From positions 13,804,432 through 13,868,431 of the forward strand of contig NC_066854.1 of the NCBI RefSeq assembly GCF_001640805.2: a stretch of 64,000 nucleotides of DNA, written 5' to 3'. Made by a program: the position numbers and the translations under genes. Position 1 is the stretch's first letter; each line of letters begins with the position of its first letter. A model generated the notes under the pieces. It saw nothing but the letters and a program-made list of their open reading frames with translations, was not told the DNA's origin and did not search any database. The DNA comes from Lates calcarifer (Eukaryota; Chordata; Actinopteri; Centropomidae). Shown here piece by piece: positions 1 to 13,679 of the stretch.

Positions 1-16
1 CCAAAACCTGCCCTAC

Positions 17-3000
17 CTTAACCCTGCGATGGATGGCCTCACGGTGAAGATTATCTTCATCAATTTCAGCCACCTCATCTTCATCGCTGACCTCCCCAGT
101 AAGAGAGTCCTCCACCATCCCATTGAAACTCTCTTCCAGTCCACCAATTTTCTTGGCCTTTAGCAGAATCTTCCCCTTCAGATCCTGATAAAAATGTCAG
201 ATGAAATCTCAGGGTCAACCTCAACATCCAGTTTAATTTTCAGATTATTCAGGTGTAAGGAATGACCTTCAGTTATAGAGGTTGTTAAATCAGCCATACA
301 AAATAGCTGGTGCCAGTGTTGCATGTAGACGTAGATCTTATGGCCTTAGGGAGAAAATGAAGGTTCACTGTGGGTCACTGTGAGCTCTGACAGCCTGTGA
401 CAGTTCAGACTGCCTAACCAAGTGACAGTGTCACAAAAAGCCATTGGTTTGGTTCTTTATCTGTAAATACATTAACAATATCAGTCAGGCACCACTGAGA
501 GGAAGCAGTTAGTTCAGTTTTCATGACATCACTAAATGTAGATTGCCTGTAGATTACCCCTGTTACAGCACACGTTTCCTCTGTAGTGATCAAAAACAGT
601 GGACATACAGTAATTCATGAACTACTTTGTGTAGACATTTGATAGCTGGGAACTCATTTGAGTATTACCTTGACAAGGATCCAGTACATAAGATAAAGCT
701 GTCAAAATGAACATGATGATGATATGTGTTTTTGGCTTTGTTTTTGGGTCACAAGAATGAGAAGGCAAGCTTGATCATGTTTTATCAAAAACATGATCCG
801 GATGATATATTGTTGGATTGAAATGTTATTTTGAATAAATGTTTTAGATCCAACCTATGGATAAGACAAAAACTGAAACTGCTTTTTTATTTGAATCAAA
901 CATAGAGTTTGCATGAAAGTACCAGTACAGGTAAGGCTACCTTGGCAAGCTTAGACTGTTTGTTGTGGTGTGCATCTGGAACATTAAAGTGAGGTATACC
1001 ATAAAATAGCAATATATCTTGTGTTTATTTCAGAAGCTTAGTTAAACTGAACAAGCTAGGCCTTTATTAGCCGACTGATATCTAGTAAGTAACTATATGT
1101 TTAGATTGAGCAGCATTTAACATTACTGAAACTTTAATTGTATATACAGTATATTGGCTACTGTGTTGACGATAGGGCATTCCTGAATACCTGACATAAT
1201 AGAATGCTTTGCTGGCTCACAAGTTAACATTATGTAACACACATAATTGAATTTATGAAACGAAAATCACTAGTTTCAATAAATGAACAGCACATAAATT
1301 ATGAGTTACTTTAAAGGTACACCCTGGCTATGTACAGGCTTCCAAGTCCTAAGCTGGGAAGCAAATGTGAGAAAATTGTTACTCAACTCTATGCATTAAT
1401 GCTGGAAAATAGAACAGTGATATACATAACATTTACACATATCAACCTACAATGATACATGTGGCTCTGTATGTTTTTGCAGCAGGTTTTGAGTCAGCAG
1501 CCCTTCAGAGGTCTATTTGAAATTAATGGCAGTTGTTGTCTGTCTGAACACACTAAACCTACTTTTACTATTAAGCCAGCTGGTACAACATGAAGTGAGT
1601 TAGGATTAGAACAATGGTCTGCACGGCTCACCTCAGGAGATGGCAACCCAATTGGGGCCTTGCCATCTAATGTGCTTTTCAGCAGCTTGTCACCGAGGAT
1701 GTGGTTGAGGTGTTGGGCCATGACTCTCTGTTGCTCAATGCTGCAGTGGTTCTCGATGGACAAGATGACTGGATATTCTGATACCTGGATAGGAGAGAGG
1801 AGGAGGTGGAGTGACAGAGGAAATGAGTGAGTTTGTAACTTAACCTTGTAGCATTATCATAGAGGAAAGGTAATACGCTTGTTGCCATACATCTGTGGGT
1901 TGTGCCTGGCTAGCTGAAAGAGTGGAAGATGGATAGCCAAGGGGTAATGAAGCCAACATTCAGTTGCATACAGACTCTCATACACAGTAGGCTCTGACAT
2001 GTATGTGAACCTGAAAGCTGTTCACTTTGGTACAAGGCTGGAACTCTGTGGCAGATCCCTGACTGCATCACTTCATAGGGCTTTCAGGCTGTGTCTTGGA
2101 CATCATTGCACAGTTGTACTCCATTCTCATAAATATACAATGAGATGCTGAAGCTTTTGTTGATACAGCTTTACAGAACAATGAAAGCAATTGTGATGCC
2201 AACATGAGGGGATTACAAAACATGTTTGGTCTACTTCAAAAGCCACATTTGGACCAGTGTGATTACCAAAAAGGGCATGTGACCTGTGCAACCTAAAAGT
2301 GCTGTTCCAAAACACAGCTGTCTTTAGGGTTAGAGTTATGGTAGTCGACTTGTAAGGACAAGTACATCAGAAAGTCTGCCCATAATTCAAACCATGTGAA
2401 TAGAATTTTTGCTCTGGCAAGGACCGATTAAAAAAACATGATCCGGACAATATATTGTTGGATTGAAATGTTGTTTTGAATAAATGTTTTAGTTCCAACC
2501 TATGGATAAGACAAAAACTGTAACTACTACTAAAACTGAAACTATAGCACTAATGTGTTGGATGCTATTTATTTGAATCAAACATACAGTTTGCATGAAA
2601 GAACCAGTACAGGTAAGGCTACCTTGAAGGCGTAGTTGCTCACTGCATTGACCACATCCTTGAAAAGTATCTTTGAGGTGAAAGTGTGTCCATGATAAAC
2701 AATGGGCTCTCCATTGGCACCATCCCAGCAGTCCACTTCCACACACCGGCAGCCGCGATTCAGAGCCCTTAGCAGCAAAGACAAATTCATTCACTTATTA
2801 ATTCAGTCTATCTATCATTCTTTTTATTTACCTTTCTGTGGTTTATGGGGAGGTCCAAAATAGACTGGCCACAAGTCAATCTTCTTTGTTAATGTCAGAT
2901 GTCTCCATTATTAAATTTGATGAAATTAAATGAATCACTTAAAAGTTTTGACGTCAGGACTCCTACTTAATTTTATTAATGAATTTTGTAAAACTGATGA

Positions 3001-6000
3001 AATGGTGGAAGATTAATACAGGCCAACGTCACAGTAAAGCTCATTACCCCTGAGAGGCTCAATGGGGCATAGAGCCATAGAGAGCACATTAAGTAAGGGA
3101 TTTCTGCTGAGGAAAACCCTGAAATCTATTAAATGATACTGGAGGTGAATTTGATTAGAATCATCTTATAAACTACATATGGTAATACTGCTGTTTCTGC
3201 TCTGTTCTTCAGTTTTAAGCATTTTTTTTTCTATTTCTAAGGAGATTAATGGATGTTCATGTGCAATGGACATTGAAGACATAATTTTCTCTCTAAACAC
3301 TGAGACACCCTGATTCAAAGGCTGTGTCTGTGTGTTCAAATGTGGCTGAGTTACTGAGCCACTGGATAGTTGTTAGAGAAGTTGTTAGAATGTTTGATGA
3401 TTTGGTCCCAGTTACATCAGCTTCCAGGAATCCATTAATTTCATTGGAACCACATTGCTCAGTGGACTGATTCAAAGAGGTAAAGTGCATTGCATTGGAG
3501 TTCAAGTTTGGTGAACTTGGACACACAAATCACTGACTGATTCCGTACAATTGTACAGTGCTGACCTTGAAGTGAAAAGAGAGCTGGAAAGTAAAACATT
3601 TAACAAGCTGTCAAACCAACTGTATCTTAATTGTATTATTTTCTTGTCTGCCAGAATACTAATTGCTCCACCTTAAGCCATGATCTAAAAGTGGGCCACG
3701 TACAGTGCGGGTGGAACACTGCACACCAGTTTGGTTTGACCACTGCGGTTTTCCCTGCACATGCAGATCAGGATGTGGTCATTTCTTGCTGAAGAAACCC
3801 TTGGATGCCCAGATCTTGGTTTGTCTTCCAAGCTGTTGGTTAGTCTGTATTTCTGCACAGTGTATCCAACTGCTGAAGGACCGCATCTGCACTTTCTGGC
3901 TATCTGGTGGCAGCTGTACCCTTCCTGGCTGAGAATCTGTATCTTCAGGCGTGTTTCCTGCATTAGGTTCCTTGTTTTAGCCATTTTTGTCTCTGAAGAA
4001 CTTTCAAATGTGCTGGCAACAAAAATTATGTTTTTTATAAAAAGCATGACCTTCAATAGTGGATCACTGGTACCAAAATGACCCAATACTCAAAATTTCT
4101 TATGTATTTTTATGGAACCAATCAATTTTGAAGTTTTTAATGGCTTTTTTAGGATTTGTTTAGTATTTTTGGCTGTGTCTGTACTAAAAGAAATTGCACT
4201 TGAAGACCTAAGAGTGATTCTTAATGCAATATTTCACAAATGCATGGGGTGTCCGAAAACTTTTTTCCACCACTGTAGCTTACTAGCAGTTAGCTAGTTA
4301 GCTGGTCTGCCACAGTAGTTTGTTAATTAGCCTTGAAAGTAGTATTCCAACATCACTTATTTTGTTTTGTTTGACTTTAGTGTGTGTTAGTGTGCACTTA
4401 CTTCACTCAATGCAAATATCACAGACAAAGACATTCTAACAGAACCATATGCTCAAACTTGATAGAGCTTGTTAAGTTAATTGAGGAGCACTACCTGATG
4501 TATCCTTCCACACTGCTCTGGCCTCGGAGTTGGTCTTCCATTAGGTAGGTGTTGTGGGAGGAGGAGATGAAGTAATGGCACAGCGGCTGGCTCATGTCCT
4601 GGTACACGCCCCGCTGTTGTGGGTTGAAGATGGAGCCCTCAGCTGATCCAAGGTACATCAAGAAGCCATCAAATGTCATGGCATTCATCATCTTAGCTGG
4701 AAATACAACAGAATGGTGTCAAACAAAGTGCTGGAATCCAACCTTAAATGGCACATGGATCTGAACAATGAGGCACTAGGTAGATGATAGATGGAGAACT
4801 ACACTGTCTTGGGTACAACAATCTCTTCTTCTTTAAAATGGGAAAACAACACTACAACATTAGTGAAGAAATCTCAGCAAAGACTTTTCTCTTCAAGATG
4901 GCTGAAAAGGTTTCCATATCACAGGAGGATATGACCCAATTTTATCATGTCAGGATCAGGAGCAAGCTCACCTTTGAAATAACTGTGTGGAAACACCTTC
5001 AGCACAAGACAGGAAATATCAGGATAAAATGGTACACGCTTTAACAAAAAAATCATAGGCCAGGAGCTACAATCCCTTGCTGAAATCTATTTAAAAAAGA
5101 GACACAAGATTCCTCATGAGTCCTCTCATCCCTCTAACCATCTTTTCAACTTCCTCCCTTCTTTTCAAGATTGAAAAGTATAAGAAGCAGGACAGCCAGG
5201 TTCCACAACCGTGCCTATCCAGAGGAAGTTCATGCCCTTCCTAAATCATTAATGTACTGTTTTTATTACTAATTAGACAACTTATATTATGGTATAAATC
5301 TTAGCTGCTCTGTGGTACTGATAGCATCCCTATGGGAAATGCTTGTTTAATTAGTTATTATTATTATTTTTTAAAAATCTGTTTCGTGTCAGCTCACCAA
5401 ACCAAATTCATGTCAGCTATGTTGAAATGGCAATCAAGTATTGAACTTAGCTAGATACAGTACATTCTTTACAGTCCATGTACCTGTGTCTGAGGGCTCA
5501 TAGCGTTCAATGAGCTGCTTGGCATGCTGCTGGAGGTTGTCCCCCCCCCAGCTGTTCCTCTCTCAAGAAATCCTCTAAATCGCTTTGGGATAGCTTCTGG
5601 CCATCGACTGAGTACTCCTGGAAAACCCTCAGTACATCCTCCCGCTGAGTCAACATCTTGTAGAAGAACACAAACTCGTCATCTTCAAGTGTACCCGACT
5701 GGGATTTATCAGCCATCTTAGAGAAGAGAAAGGAATATAGTTCATTAAGACTCAAGAGCTCTTATAATGGCCTCCAGCTGATCTTAAGAAAGTGGTTACA
5801 GCAAGCAAACGCTATGTTTAATGCTCAAATCAAAGGGATGGCCATATTTTATGTGTTTTGCTCAAAGGCTCTCACTGTGAAGAGACGATGAGCGTGGTGC
5901 TCATTCATGTCCACATTCATCATCTTCAGTAAATCTCGCACTTCCTTGAAGTTCATCCTGCCATCATTGTTCTTGTCTGCCTTCTTGAACCAGTCACCAA

Positions 6001-7811
6001 TCCATCTGGGTATGCAACTTAGGAAACTGTCACATTCAAAATACAGTATAAAGGTCAGATGAGCCTGTGGTCTCAACAATACAGTCTCTATTCACCATTT
6101 GATCTGATTTAATCTCTTTCTACTGTGAATCCTTTTGCTAACCAATGAGGAGGAAAACAATCAGTGAAAATGCTTTATGAAGTGTACTCTATTAAGGTAT
6201 TGATGGCATATATCTGAAAATCCTGGGTGAAGGATACTGGTCAAGTTTCTCTCGCTCCCCCATATTTTCCAGGTTCTCAATCAGCTTCCTCATGCCCCTG
6301 ATCCAGGTCTGTGCCTCCTCAGCTGACTCTGCCACCAGGTCCAGGTTGCCCCTGCGACCGCGAAAGACCAGTGTGAAGCATCGTTCGGCTGGGAACTCAT
6401 CTGCAATGCTGAGCAGCACCTCAGACTGATGCCCCTCTCGTATTGCCTCCACGTCGCTCACTGAAACTGGCCACAAAGAAAGATATGAGATGTTAAACAT
6501 GGAAGCAGTGTAAAATGCAGCATATATAATGTACAATGTGATATATGTGTGCAGGTGATATCAATGTAGTGATCATCCAAAGCAACTTTGAATATATGTT
6601 GGAGCGGGAGCAAGATATCATTCAAAACTGAGTGTGTCCCTTTTAAACAAATGACTGAAAGCATATTAAGTGCTACAGTACAAGTGCTTAACAAGACATG
6701 TTATTCACATCGGTTTGAGGTAGGCTATCAAAATGAAGATAAATGGTCAGAATGCAAAGCACGGTTGGAAAACAGCCCTTTCCCAATGACAAAAAGCATT
6801 AATTAATACATTTCTATTCAAAAGGTCCAATCCTCAAATATAAGATATATATAATATAATTTAAGTTCAATATGTAATAATACTGTTTACCTTAGAGACC
6901 TTTTTCACAGCAGACATTCTGGCTTGTCATTGCAGGCACCAGTATAACTGATAACATTAAAAACAACTGCATTGCATTTAGGCTACTTCCAGGGTCCTGG
7001 TAGTGTGCATTCTGGTGCACTGTCACTGTCATGGCTTAGGGACACTTGATAAAACAGAGCCATCATTAACAAATGTGTTTCACCCATGCATTTCCTTCTA
7101 TAACAAATCAAAATGTTAACATTTCTGAATTTATCTACCACTGTATTCTACCATAATTCATTTGGTGGTGTCTTAAATAACTGTTGTGCACAATGTGAAA
7201 TCACAAACATCCATCATATCATTGAATCATGTGTTCTTACATGTGGAGTGGGTATTGCCAGCCTTCTTGGACTTATACCAGATGGTCATGCAGTCATCCT
7301 GCAGTTTGAAATAGCGCTGCTTCTTCCAGGTACGAGACTTAATTTTCCTCATCACTGTCCCCACCAGCATAGACTGGAGGTTGTCATCCCCCTGTATGCC
7401 TGAGAAGAGAGGGAGAGAATTATCATACATAAAGGTATTGTATAGTTTGATGGTACTACTACTAATGTGATTTCATTGTCAAGTTTTGGTTGCACATGAT
7501 CTTCCAAATTGAAATTAAAAGGTCAATTTCACATTAAATTACAAACATAAATTTACTCTAAATAAAAGTTTTTAAAAATTTTGAACAACTGGCCAGTATT
7601 TCAGATAACATTCTAACTTATAGACACTATATACTCTATATACATCAACACAGAGAGAAAGGTTAAAACTAATTGGTTAGTCTATATCATTTCATTTTAG
7701 AATTCATACGTACTGCTCTCAGTTTAATAAATAAAAAAAGATGCAGGAGACAAGAACAAACTTACGGAGGCCACTCCCTGTGGAAGCCATTCGGTCTTCT
7801 CACACTGCCAT
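17..7811 (-). CDS. plcd4: Phospholipase C delta 4 (plcd4-like), 5' two thirds, nine exons, partial at window edge
   Basis: Phosphoinositide-specific phospholipase C hydrolyses PIP2 to IP3 and diacylglycerol at membranes in response to calcium. Nine exons read leftward with matching phases: 7,766-7,811 (ATG 7,788-7,790), 7,241-7,399, 6,238-6,466, 5,876-6,005, 5,484-5,716, 4,495-4,696, 2,623-2,767, 1,632-1,784 and 17-184. In order they encode a PH domain (about residues 10-137), EF hands with a [10 protein letters not shown] calcium loop, and most of the PI-PLC X domain. X-domain catalytic features are visible: the SSHNTY histidine, EVDCWDG acidic residues, VYHGHT histidine and IENHC glutamate. 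The acidic X/Y linker starts in the last exon; the Y and C2 domains lie off the window. PH and EF wording ([26 protein letters not shown]) fits delta 4 better than delta 1 or 3, and the cnot9 neighbour agrees. Exon 5 holds a 9-base G run that breaks the frame; all downstream phases fit only if it is 8. The ATG follows an in-frame stop in the same exon; a 5' noncoding exon must lie upstream. Confidence 0.9.
785..950. repeat. Duplicated copy of plcd4 intron-7 boundary sequence
   Basis: This stretch is a close copy of 2,433-2,640. Both share the blocks around CATGATCCGGA, ATATTGTTGGATTGAAATG and GGTAAGGCTACCTTG. The original spans the 5' splice site of the exon ending at 2,623; the copy keeps the splice-site sequence but not the exon body. 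It lies in the intron after the 1,632-1,784 exon. It is best read as a local duplication inside the gene. Confidence 0.8.
2433..2640. repeat. Source copy of the plcd4 intron/exon-boundary duplication
   Basis: This is the partner of the 785-950 copy. It contains the functional 5' splice site (minus strand, CTTCAAG followed by gtagcc) of the exon ending at 2,623. Relative to the other copy it has an extra block of about 40 bases in the middle, which resembles a short internal duplication of the AAACTGAAACTA type. Confidence 0.75.
3690..4277 (-). mobile_element. Tc1-like transposon remnant, N-terminal part of transposase only
   Basis: A Tc1/mariner-type element sits in a plcd4 intron. The outer end at 4,250-4,277 carries a terminal sequence (GTCCGAAAACTTTTTTCCAC, then CACTGTA) typical of fish Tc1 inverted repeats. 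Reading leftward from an ATG at 3,982-3,984 is a helix-turn-helix segment ([20 protein letters not shown], then a GHPR linker) like the Tc1 paired-type DNA-binding domain. The catalytic DDE domain and the other terminal repeat are not seen, so this is a truncated copy. Confidence 0.8.
5541..5549 (-). other. Nine-base G homopolymer (C on plus strand) causing a frameshift in plcd4 exon 5
   Basis: Nine C on the plus strand interrupt the coding frame between the EF-hand region and the X domain. As written, translation reaches a TGA at 5,507-5,509. With eight bases the frame continues as [20 protein letters not shown], matching the family, and exon phases agree through to position 17. Confidence 0.85.
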
Positions 7812-9300
7812 CTACAGAAAAGAACAGAATAGCAAGCAGTTCTAATTCATTTTCATTGGTAGACTTTTGAGTTAGTTCTAAGCCAAAGACATTTAAACAT
7901 GATTTAATGGCTTCACCTTCAACTTTAGTATCTCCATGGTGAAATCTGTCTCGTGGCGAGGAACAGAACACATACAGATTTAAGCATAAAACACCTGCAA
8001 CATAAACCTAGATAAAATAGTGTAGGATAACAGAGTTATCACTCTGTTAAACTGGAGTACATACAGCCATCACCATCCAACCTGATCATCATTTTTCTAA
8101 TAGAAGGTTTACAATCAGCTTACTCATCATGAGCAAGATAAAAGAACTTCTCACCCTCTCAGACCTGTGCTGATTGTTACTAGCTGCAGTGGTGAATGTT
8201 TTTAGCTGTGTTTTTAATTTCACTCCTCTATACCGCTTATCCGTTATGGGCCGCAGGGAATCTTGAATCTTTATTTTTAACCTGTTATTAGAGGACAAAT
8301 GCTCACACTCTCCATACCGAGAATAAAGAGTTTGGTAATTTATAGGAGGATTTACACTATATAAGTGTGAAATTGTGGTTATTTGATATGTGCTTTGTGG
8401 GCCCCTAATTTCTTCAGGCTCTGATTTCCAGCATACAGTTTATCCCTGTCAGCAGAGTCCAAAATTTCAAGAGCTGTATCAAATAACTACGGTTTCACAC
8501 TCTTGGGTGGCCATTTCCTTTTGACATGAGAGATCAAAAGCACTTAATGATAATTAAGAATTAAGAAATTTAAATGAATTTTAGTCCTCCTGAATATAGC
8601 ACAATACTCAAATAAATCAATATAGTCCAACATACCATTTAAGTTTCAAGCAGTTGTACTCCATGGGTGGGTCTGCTCCACATGCAGCAGCAGCCACATT
8701 ATGCAGCTTTCATCCTGTTCTGTTTACCATGTCACTAGAAGGCTCTAAGTTGATCTGAATGGTCTGTTATGTTTTCACTGCATTCTGTCCTGTCCTGCAC
8801 TTTTTGTTTCGTCCCTGTGTCGAGCTCACTAAGCCAACTAATCTTCCCAAATCCCTATCACGGTCTCAGCATTCCTTTCACTTATGACCTGAACTGACTC
8901 CCTGCTGGTCTAATTCATTTCATTAACAAAATGTATTCTTATACAGAATATATACAGAATCTGAGTCATACGCGGTATTATTGTCACAAAGCTACAATAA
9001 TGCAATAATGCTGTTATAATTGGCTATTGACTACTGGGTCATTAACTTACTGTAGGTCACATGATGAAAAAACAATTACTACACACAAATGTAACAAATT
9101 TTAAATATAACAGAATAGCTCAAATAGACACTGATAAGTAGTTTTAGTGAATTAAAACAGATGATAGACACAAAAATACAGCATCAAATAGATCACATAA
9201 TCAGGGGAGCTCTGAATTGAAATATTCTTTATCTAAAGCTGTAAATGGATAACAGCTCAGTTGCTGTGTTTCTCTGTGACATGTGGTACATCTACATAAT
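7812..9300. other. Non-coding stretch upstream of plcd4 coding exon 1
   Basis: This is probably the 5' intron of plcd4. I see no convincing gene. A short fragment at 8,222-8,270 (TATACCGCTTATCCGTTATG) resembles the start of a dispersed fish repeat. Confidence 0.5.
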
Positions 9301-9317
9301 AGCCTATATCTAGAATA

Positions 9318-9420
9318 AGTGCTGTATGAATGTGTGTGAATGGGTGAATGTAATATGTAGCGTGAAGCGCTTTGAGAGGTCTAAAACTAGAAAAGCGCTA
9401 TATAAGTACCTTGGAAAATG
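9318..9420 (+). repeat. 3' part of a tRNA-derived SINE family
   Basis: The block AATGTGTGTGAATGGGTGAA, followed by a GAAGCGCTTTGAG motif and a CTAGAAAAGCGCTATATAAG motif, is shared with copies at 17,340-17,590, 52,440-52,715 and 53,125-53,405. Only the body and 3' part are present; the tRNA-like head is missing. Confidence 0.7.
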
Positions 9421-9557
9421 TCATCTTGCCAAGTGATAACTCCCAACATTATATTTTGAAAGTAAAGGTGTGCTAAATATTCTCCTTTACAAGGTCCACA
9501 TAACTTTGTGGAATACATGGAAGTGTTAAATGGTGTTGTTATTTTTGTGTGTCTATA

Positions 9558-9692
<135 letters not shown>

Positions 9693-11099
9693 AAGAACTA
9701 TCTAAGAGGTGTGTCTGACCTGTTGCAGGATCATCCCTGAGTCCCAGTTGGTGCTGCTGGCTGTTGCAAAAGTGGAACAGATTATATGGCCCAGGAGCTG
9801 CTGCTGTCCCTCTGCACACCACACTGCACACTGCAGAGATGAGAGCCGTAGCAACTGAAGCCAGAGTCAACTCACTGTGACGCTCACCTGCCCCTCCTCC
9901 CCACCCTTTCTCTCTGTATCCTTTTTGTCCTGTTGCTTGATCGACTGTTTGGCCCTGTAACATTTCTTAAACTGTTCCTTCACTTTCCTTGGATAAGGAG
10001 AGGAGTTTGAAACTAAGGAATATGTTTGAAGTTGCATCCTTATCTAGACGGTATGGATGTGAGGCTTTAAATATCTCTGTAGGGATCCTCTACAGGACAC
10101 TCAATGAAAGCTCTGCTTGATGTGAGGATCCCCACATGCATCTTGAGTGGTTTATTAGAGGCAGTTCTTCCTTCAGCGCAGGCTTTAGTAGACAATCCAT
10201 TTAGTAAATGTTTAGTCATAATGACTTGAAGAATCATGCCTGGTTCAAGTGACAGAGGGGACAGATGATATCAGAGCTGACTAAGATATAAATGTTGATG
10301 ATGATTTATTATTTATAGGAACAGGAATGTGTTTGTGACTTGGCATGATTATAATGAGGTGAAATTAAATATGAATTTGGATATAAAGACTTTTAGGGGA
10401 AAAAAAGAGTTTTAGAAAAACTGGATTTGTCACAGTTCATTCATGGCTGTTTAGTCATTTTCTACTTGACTTTCCATTCCCCTACCTCTCCTGTCATTTC
10501 AGAACCTGTCACTCCCTCCGGCCCTGCAGTAACTCCACCCCCAGTCCCTCATTAGATACCAGCCCACTGCCACCTTCTGCCAGACTGTGTTTGTGCCATC
10601 TCAGCTGTTGTTTTCTAGCACTGTTTCTGCTTTAGGCATCTTGTCAATATTTTTTTTTTTACCTCCTGCATGGTTTTGGCCCCCTTTGCTTTGTTTGACT
10701 GGTGTCATGCCTCCTTGTTGCCAAACTCTGTCTGCCTACTGACTCTGTACCATTCCATTCCCTTCCTACCTGACTTCATTTGCATTTCTGTGAAGAAAGG
10801 TGAACTGTTTTAACTTTTACAATGTGTCTCTGAGTACAGTGTGTCTGGGTTTTGACAGGTTTCTGGGTTTTGACAGGGTTTCTACAGGAGCTGTAGAGTC
10901 TGATCTGTGATGACAAGTGTCCTGCTGCTCCTACAACTCCATTCAACACCTGCTGCTAGAATTAGAAATTACTTATACTGCTATTAGTTGTACTGCTATG
11001 TTAGCAGTTAATACTTTAATTATCACTACTATCATTACTACTGTTGTATTACTGGCATCACCTTACATTTTATATGGAATGTTATGCTATGTTCTTCTC

Positions 11100-11362
11100 T
11101 CACTATTCTCTACCCCACCCCCCACCCCCCTCCTTCTTAACCCAACCGGTCGAGTCTGGTTCTGCTCGAGGTTTCTGCCTCTTAAAAGGAAGTTTTTCCT
11201 CTCCACTGTCTCCTAGTGCTGCTCTTGGTGGGATTTGTTGGGTTTCTCTCTGTAAATACCTATTTTAAAGAGTACGGTCTAGACCTGCTCTATATGAAAA
11301 GTGCCTTGAGATGACTTTTGCTGTGATATGGCGCTATATAAATAAAATTGAATTGAATTGAT
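11100..11362 (+). repeat. Dispersed LINE-like 3' tail, copy 1
   Basis: This is one of three copies in the window (also about 54,345-54,590 and 61,190-61,490). Shared blocks are CCCAACCGGTCGAG, GGTTTCTGCCTCTTAAAAGG, AAGAGTACGGTCTAGACCTG and GGCGCTATATAAATAAAATT. It ends in a short (TTGAA)n-type tail, as 3' ends of L2-like LINEs and their SINEs do in fish. No coding potential is apparent. The family name is an inference. Confidence 0.75.
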
Positions 11363-13670
11363 TTATTTTCTGAATACTCGTAGTATAATTTAAAAACACC
11401 TATCAGGATCCCATTCACTTCACAGCACAGCAACCATCTTCATAAAAGTAACCTATCATATTTTTCTAAAAGTTGAAGCAGGTGATTGTCTATTGCTAAT
11501 TCTACTTTATCTTAGTTCTGCGTGTGAAGCAGAACTTTTTCAGTAGCTGTTGGTGATACCTCATCCTCCTCCTCTATCCGAAGCCAATCCAAAGAGTGCC
11601 ATTGAACAACTTACAAAATTACTCCAAAACTGTATTCCATCTCTCCTGATGCTTCTACTCTTATACTTAGTGATTTAGCCACTGTAACCTAAAATCTATC
11701 CATATCAGTCTATCCCACATGATGGTGACGACAGACAACCACAGACAGAAAACCTATTTGTGGATATGACAACAAGCAAGCATTAGCTGATGCTTTGAAA
11801 AGGAATGTAGAAATCAATTCCAAATGCTAAACAACCAAATAATCCACACTGAAATTAGGTTAGATTCTAGTAGCATTAGATCCATGTTCAGATATCATCA
11901 CTGAAAAATTGTTGAATGTCATCAGTTGTGGGATATTTTCTGTGATATTTTTAACCTTCCCTTGGAACAACAGAGTTTTTTACCTGTCCTTGGAGCAACA
12001 GAGAGTCCCTAGAGTACAGAGGGAGTCAAGTACTGTACCAGTCACAGAGAATATACTCAACCACAAGCACAAACATCTTCATCAGTGACATCAGAGTGAT
12101 GTGCCTACAGGATTGTGTCCTGCCCCCACCACTTTTCATTCATATGCATCCTCCAGAGTCTATCCCTGCTCTGCAGAAGACTCTGCTGAAACCAGGGTGT
12201 AGTTTTACAGTGAGGTTTCATTTGACAAACAAGTTACAAGACTCATTAATCCCTCACAATATTTAGCTCTGGTATGGAAATAGTTGTATTAACAGAAGGA
12301 AAAAAGTAAACTCTTATTTAATATCTTAACTCAACACATAAAATCCACAAGTTAAATTTGTAGTACAAGGCAACAATATGAAGTCATATGCCAAAATCAC
12401 CAGTATTTGCCCAGCTGTCAGGGAAGGTGTAGATGGTGAAATTTTATCATTTTCAATCCACCAATTATATGAAAGCCCATGCATCTTTAGGTAGTAAACA
12501 AATTCTTAATTCATATATTTGCTGAAAAAATTCTTTATTGTATGCCCTATTTTAAACTTTTCAAATTCAGTCAAGTCAATGACTAAAAACTGTCACATTG
12601 ATGTATAGGAAAATAGACTTGTAACATCTAACTCAATGACCAATTACAGCTGTGAAGTTGGGCCACAACAGAGTCTCCTGTCATACTAACTGGCAGGGGA
12701 TCACAAATCAGCCTGTTTACCCCTGATTTGGCCCAGAACCACCTGTGTCCTGTCATGCCAGGTGGAAGACCAGCAGAGCTCCACCACAGAGAGTAACCAT
12801 GTTTTCTGTCTCGTGTAATGTTACTAAGCCGTGCTCATAAAATTTTGATCAGGTCAGTTTAGTTGCAGGCCACAATGACAGGACATCAGGGAGAGATTCA
12901 TTATCAAATTAACAAACTACTCAAAGCTTACCTCTGGACTCATCACTGAAATCACCTATGCACCTTAGAGGTCACACACACAAGTCTAAGTTTTGAGTAT
13001 GAATATTCTCTCAGTGGTTTTCATCTGTATACCTACTCAGGTTCTGGGCCATTAATAATCCACAGCTTCAGCTCAGCTTCCCGCTTCAAATTACACTGAC
13101 TGAGCCAAGACAAAAATGGAGGGGCTCCCTCACAATACATCCTCTAAAGAAAGAAAAAACTACAGTACCCAACAGCAACCTCTACAATAAATGGCCTGAA
13201 ATCATTTTCAGCAGATCATAGTGGTAGTTGGTTTGTTGAAGAGCTAATGTGTGAGACCAAAACAGAGAAAAGAAAAACTTGAATAAATGAGATTCATAAC
13301 AAATACTCAAATTTCAGAGCAACGTGTTTGATAGCATTCTTCCCCACCATCACATCAAAACACCAAATGAGGGAATATGTGAATAGAGTTCAACACATTC
13401 AGAGAATTTCAAACAAGGAGTATTGAAGCTGTTCTGGGGAATTGTGACCAAATATACTGTCAGATGTTACCAGTGTTCACATACCTTTTTTTTTTTTTTT
13501 TACCAGTCATTGCTGCATTGCTGAATGACAATTCACTTCACAGTTTGTCAAATTCTCAAAAGAAGGTCCTTTCTGGCTTGACTGCAGCTAAGAAAATTCT
13601 TATTGTGAGATGGAAACCTTTGCATTATTCACATACAAAATAATTAGTGTCCTCTTTTAGTTTCAAAAGT
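11363..13670. other. Intergenic or 5'-intronic stretch without recognisable features
   Basis: I find no exon, RNA gene or clear repeat here apart from a short poly-T at 13,486-13,501. It may be part of a long 5' intron of plcd4. Confidence 0.4.
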
Positions 13671-13679
13671 GTCAGTTAC

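Noticed and set aside
3685..4086. 133-codon gene in the plcd4 intron
   Set aside because: Its recognisable part is the Tc1 transposase N-terminus; the remainder is out of family, so it is a transposon remnant.
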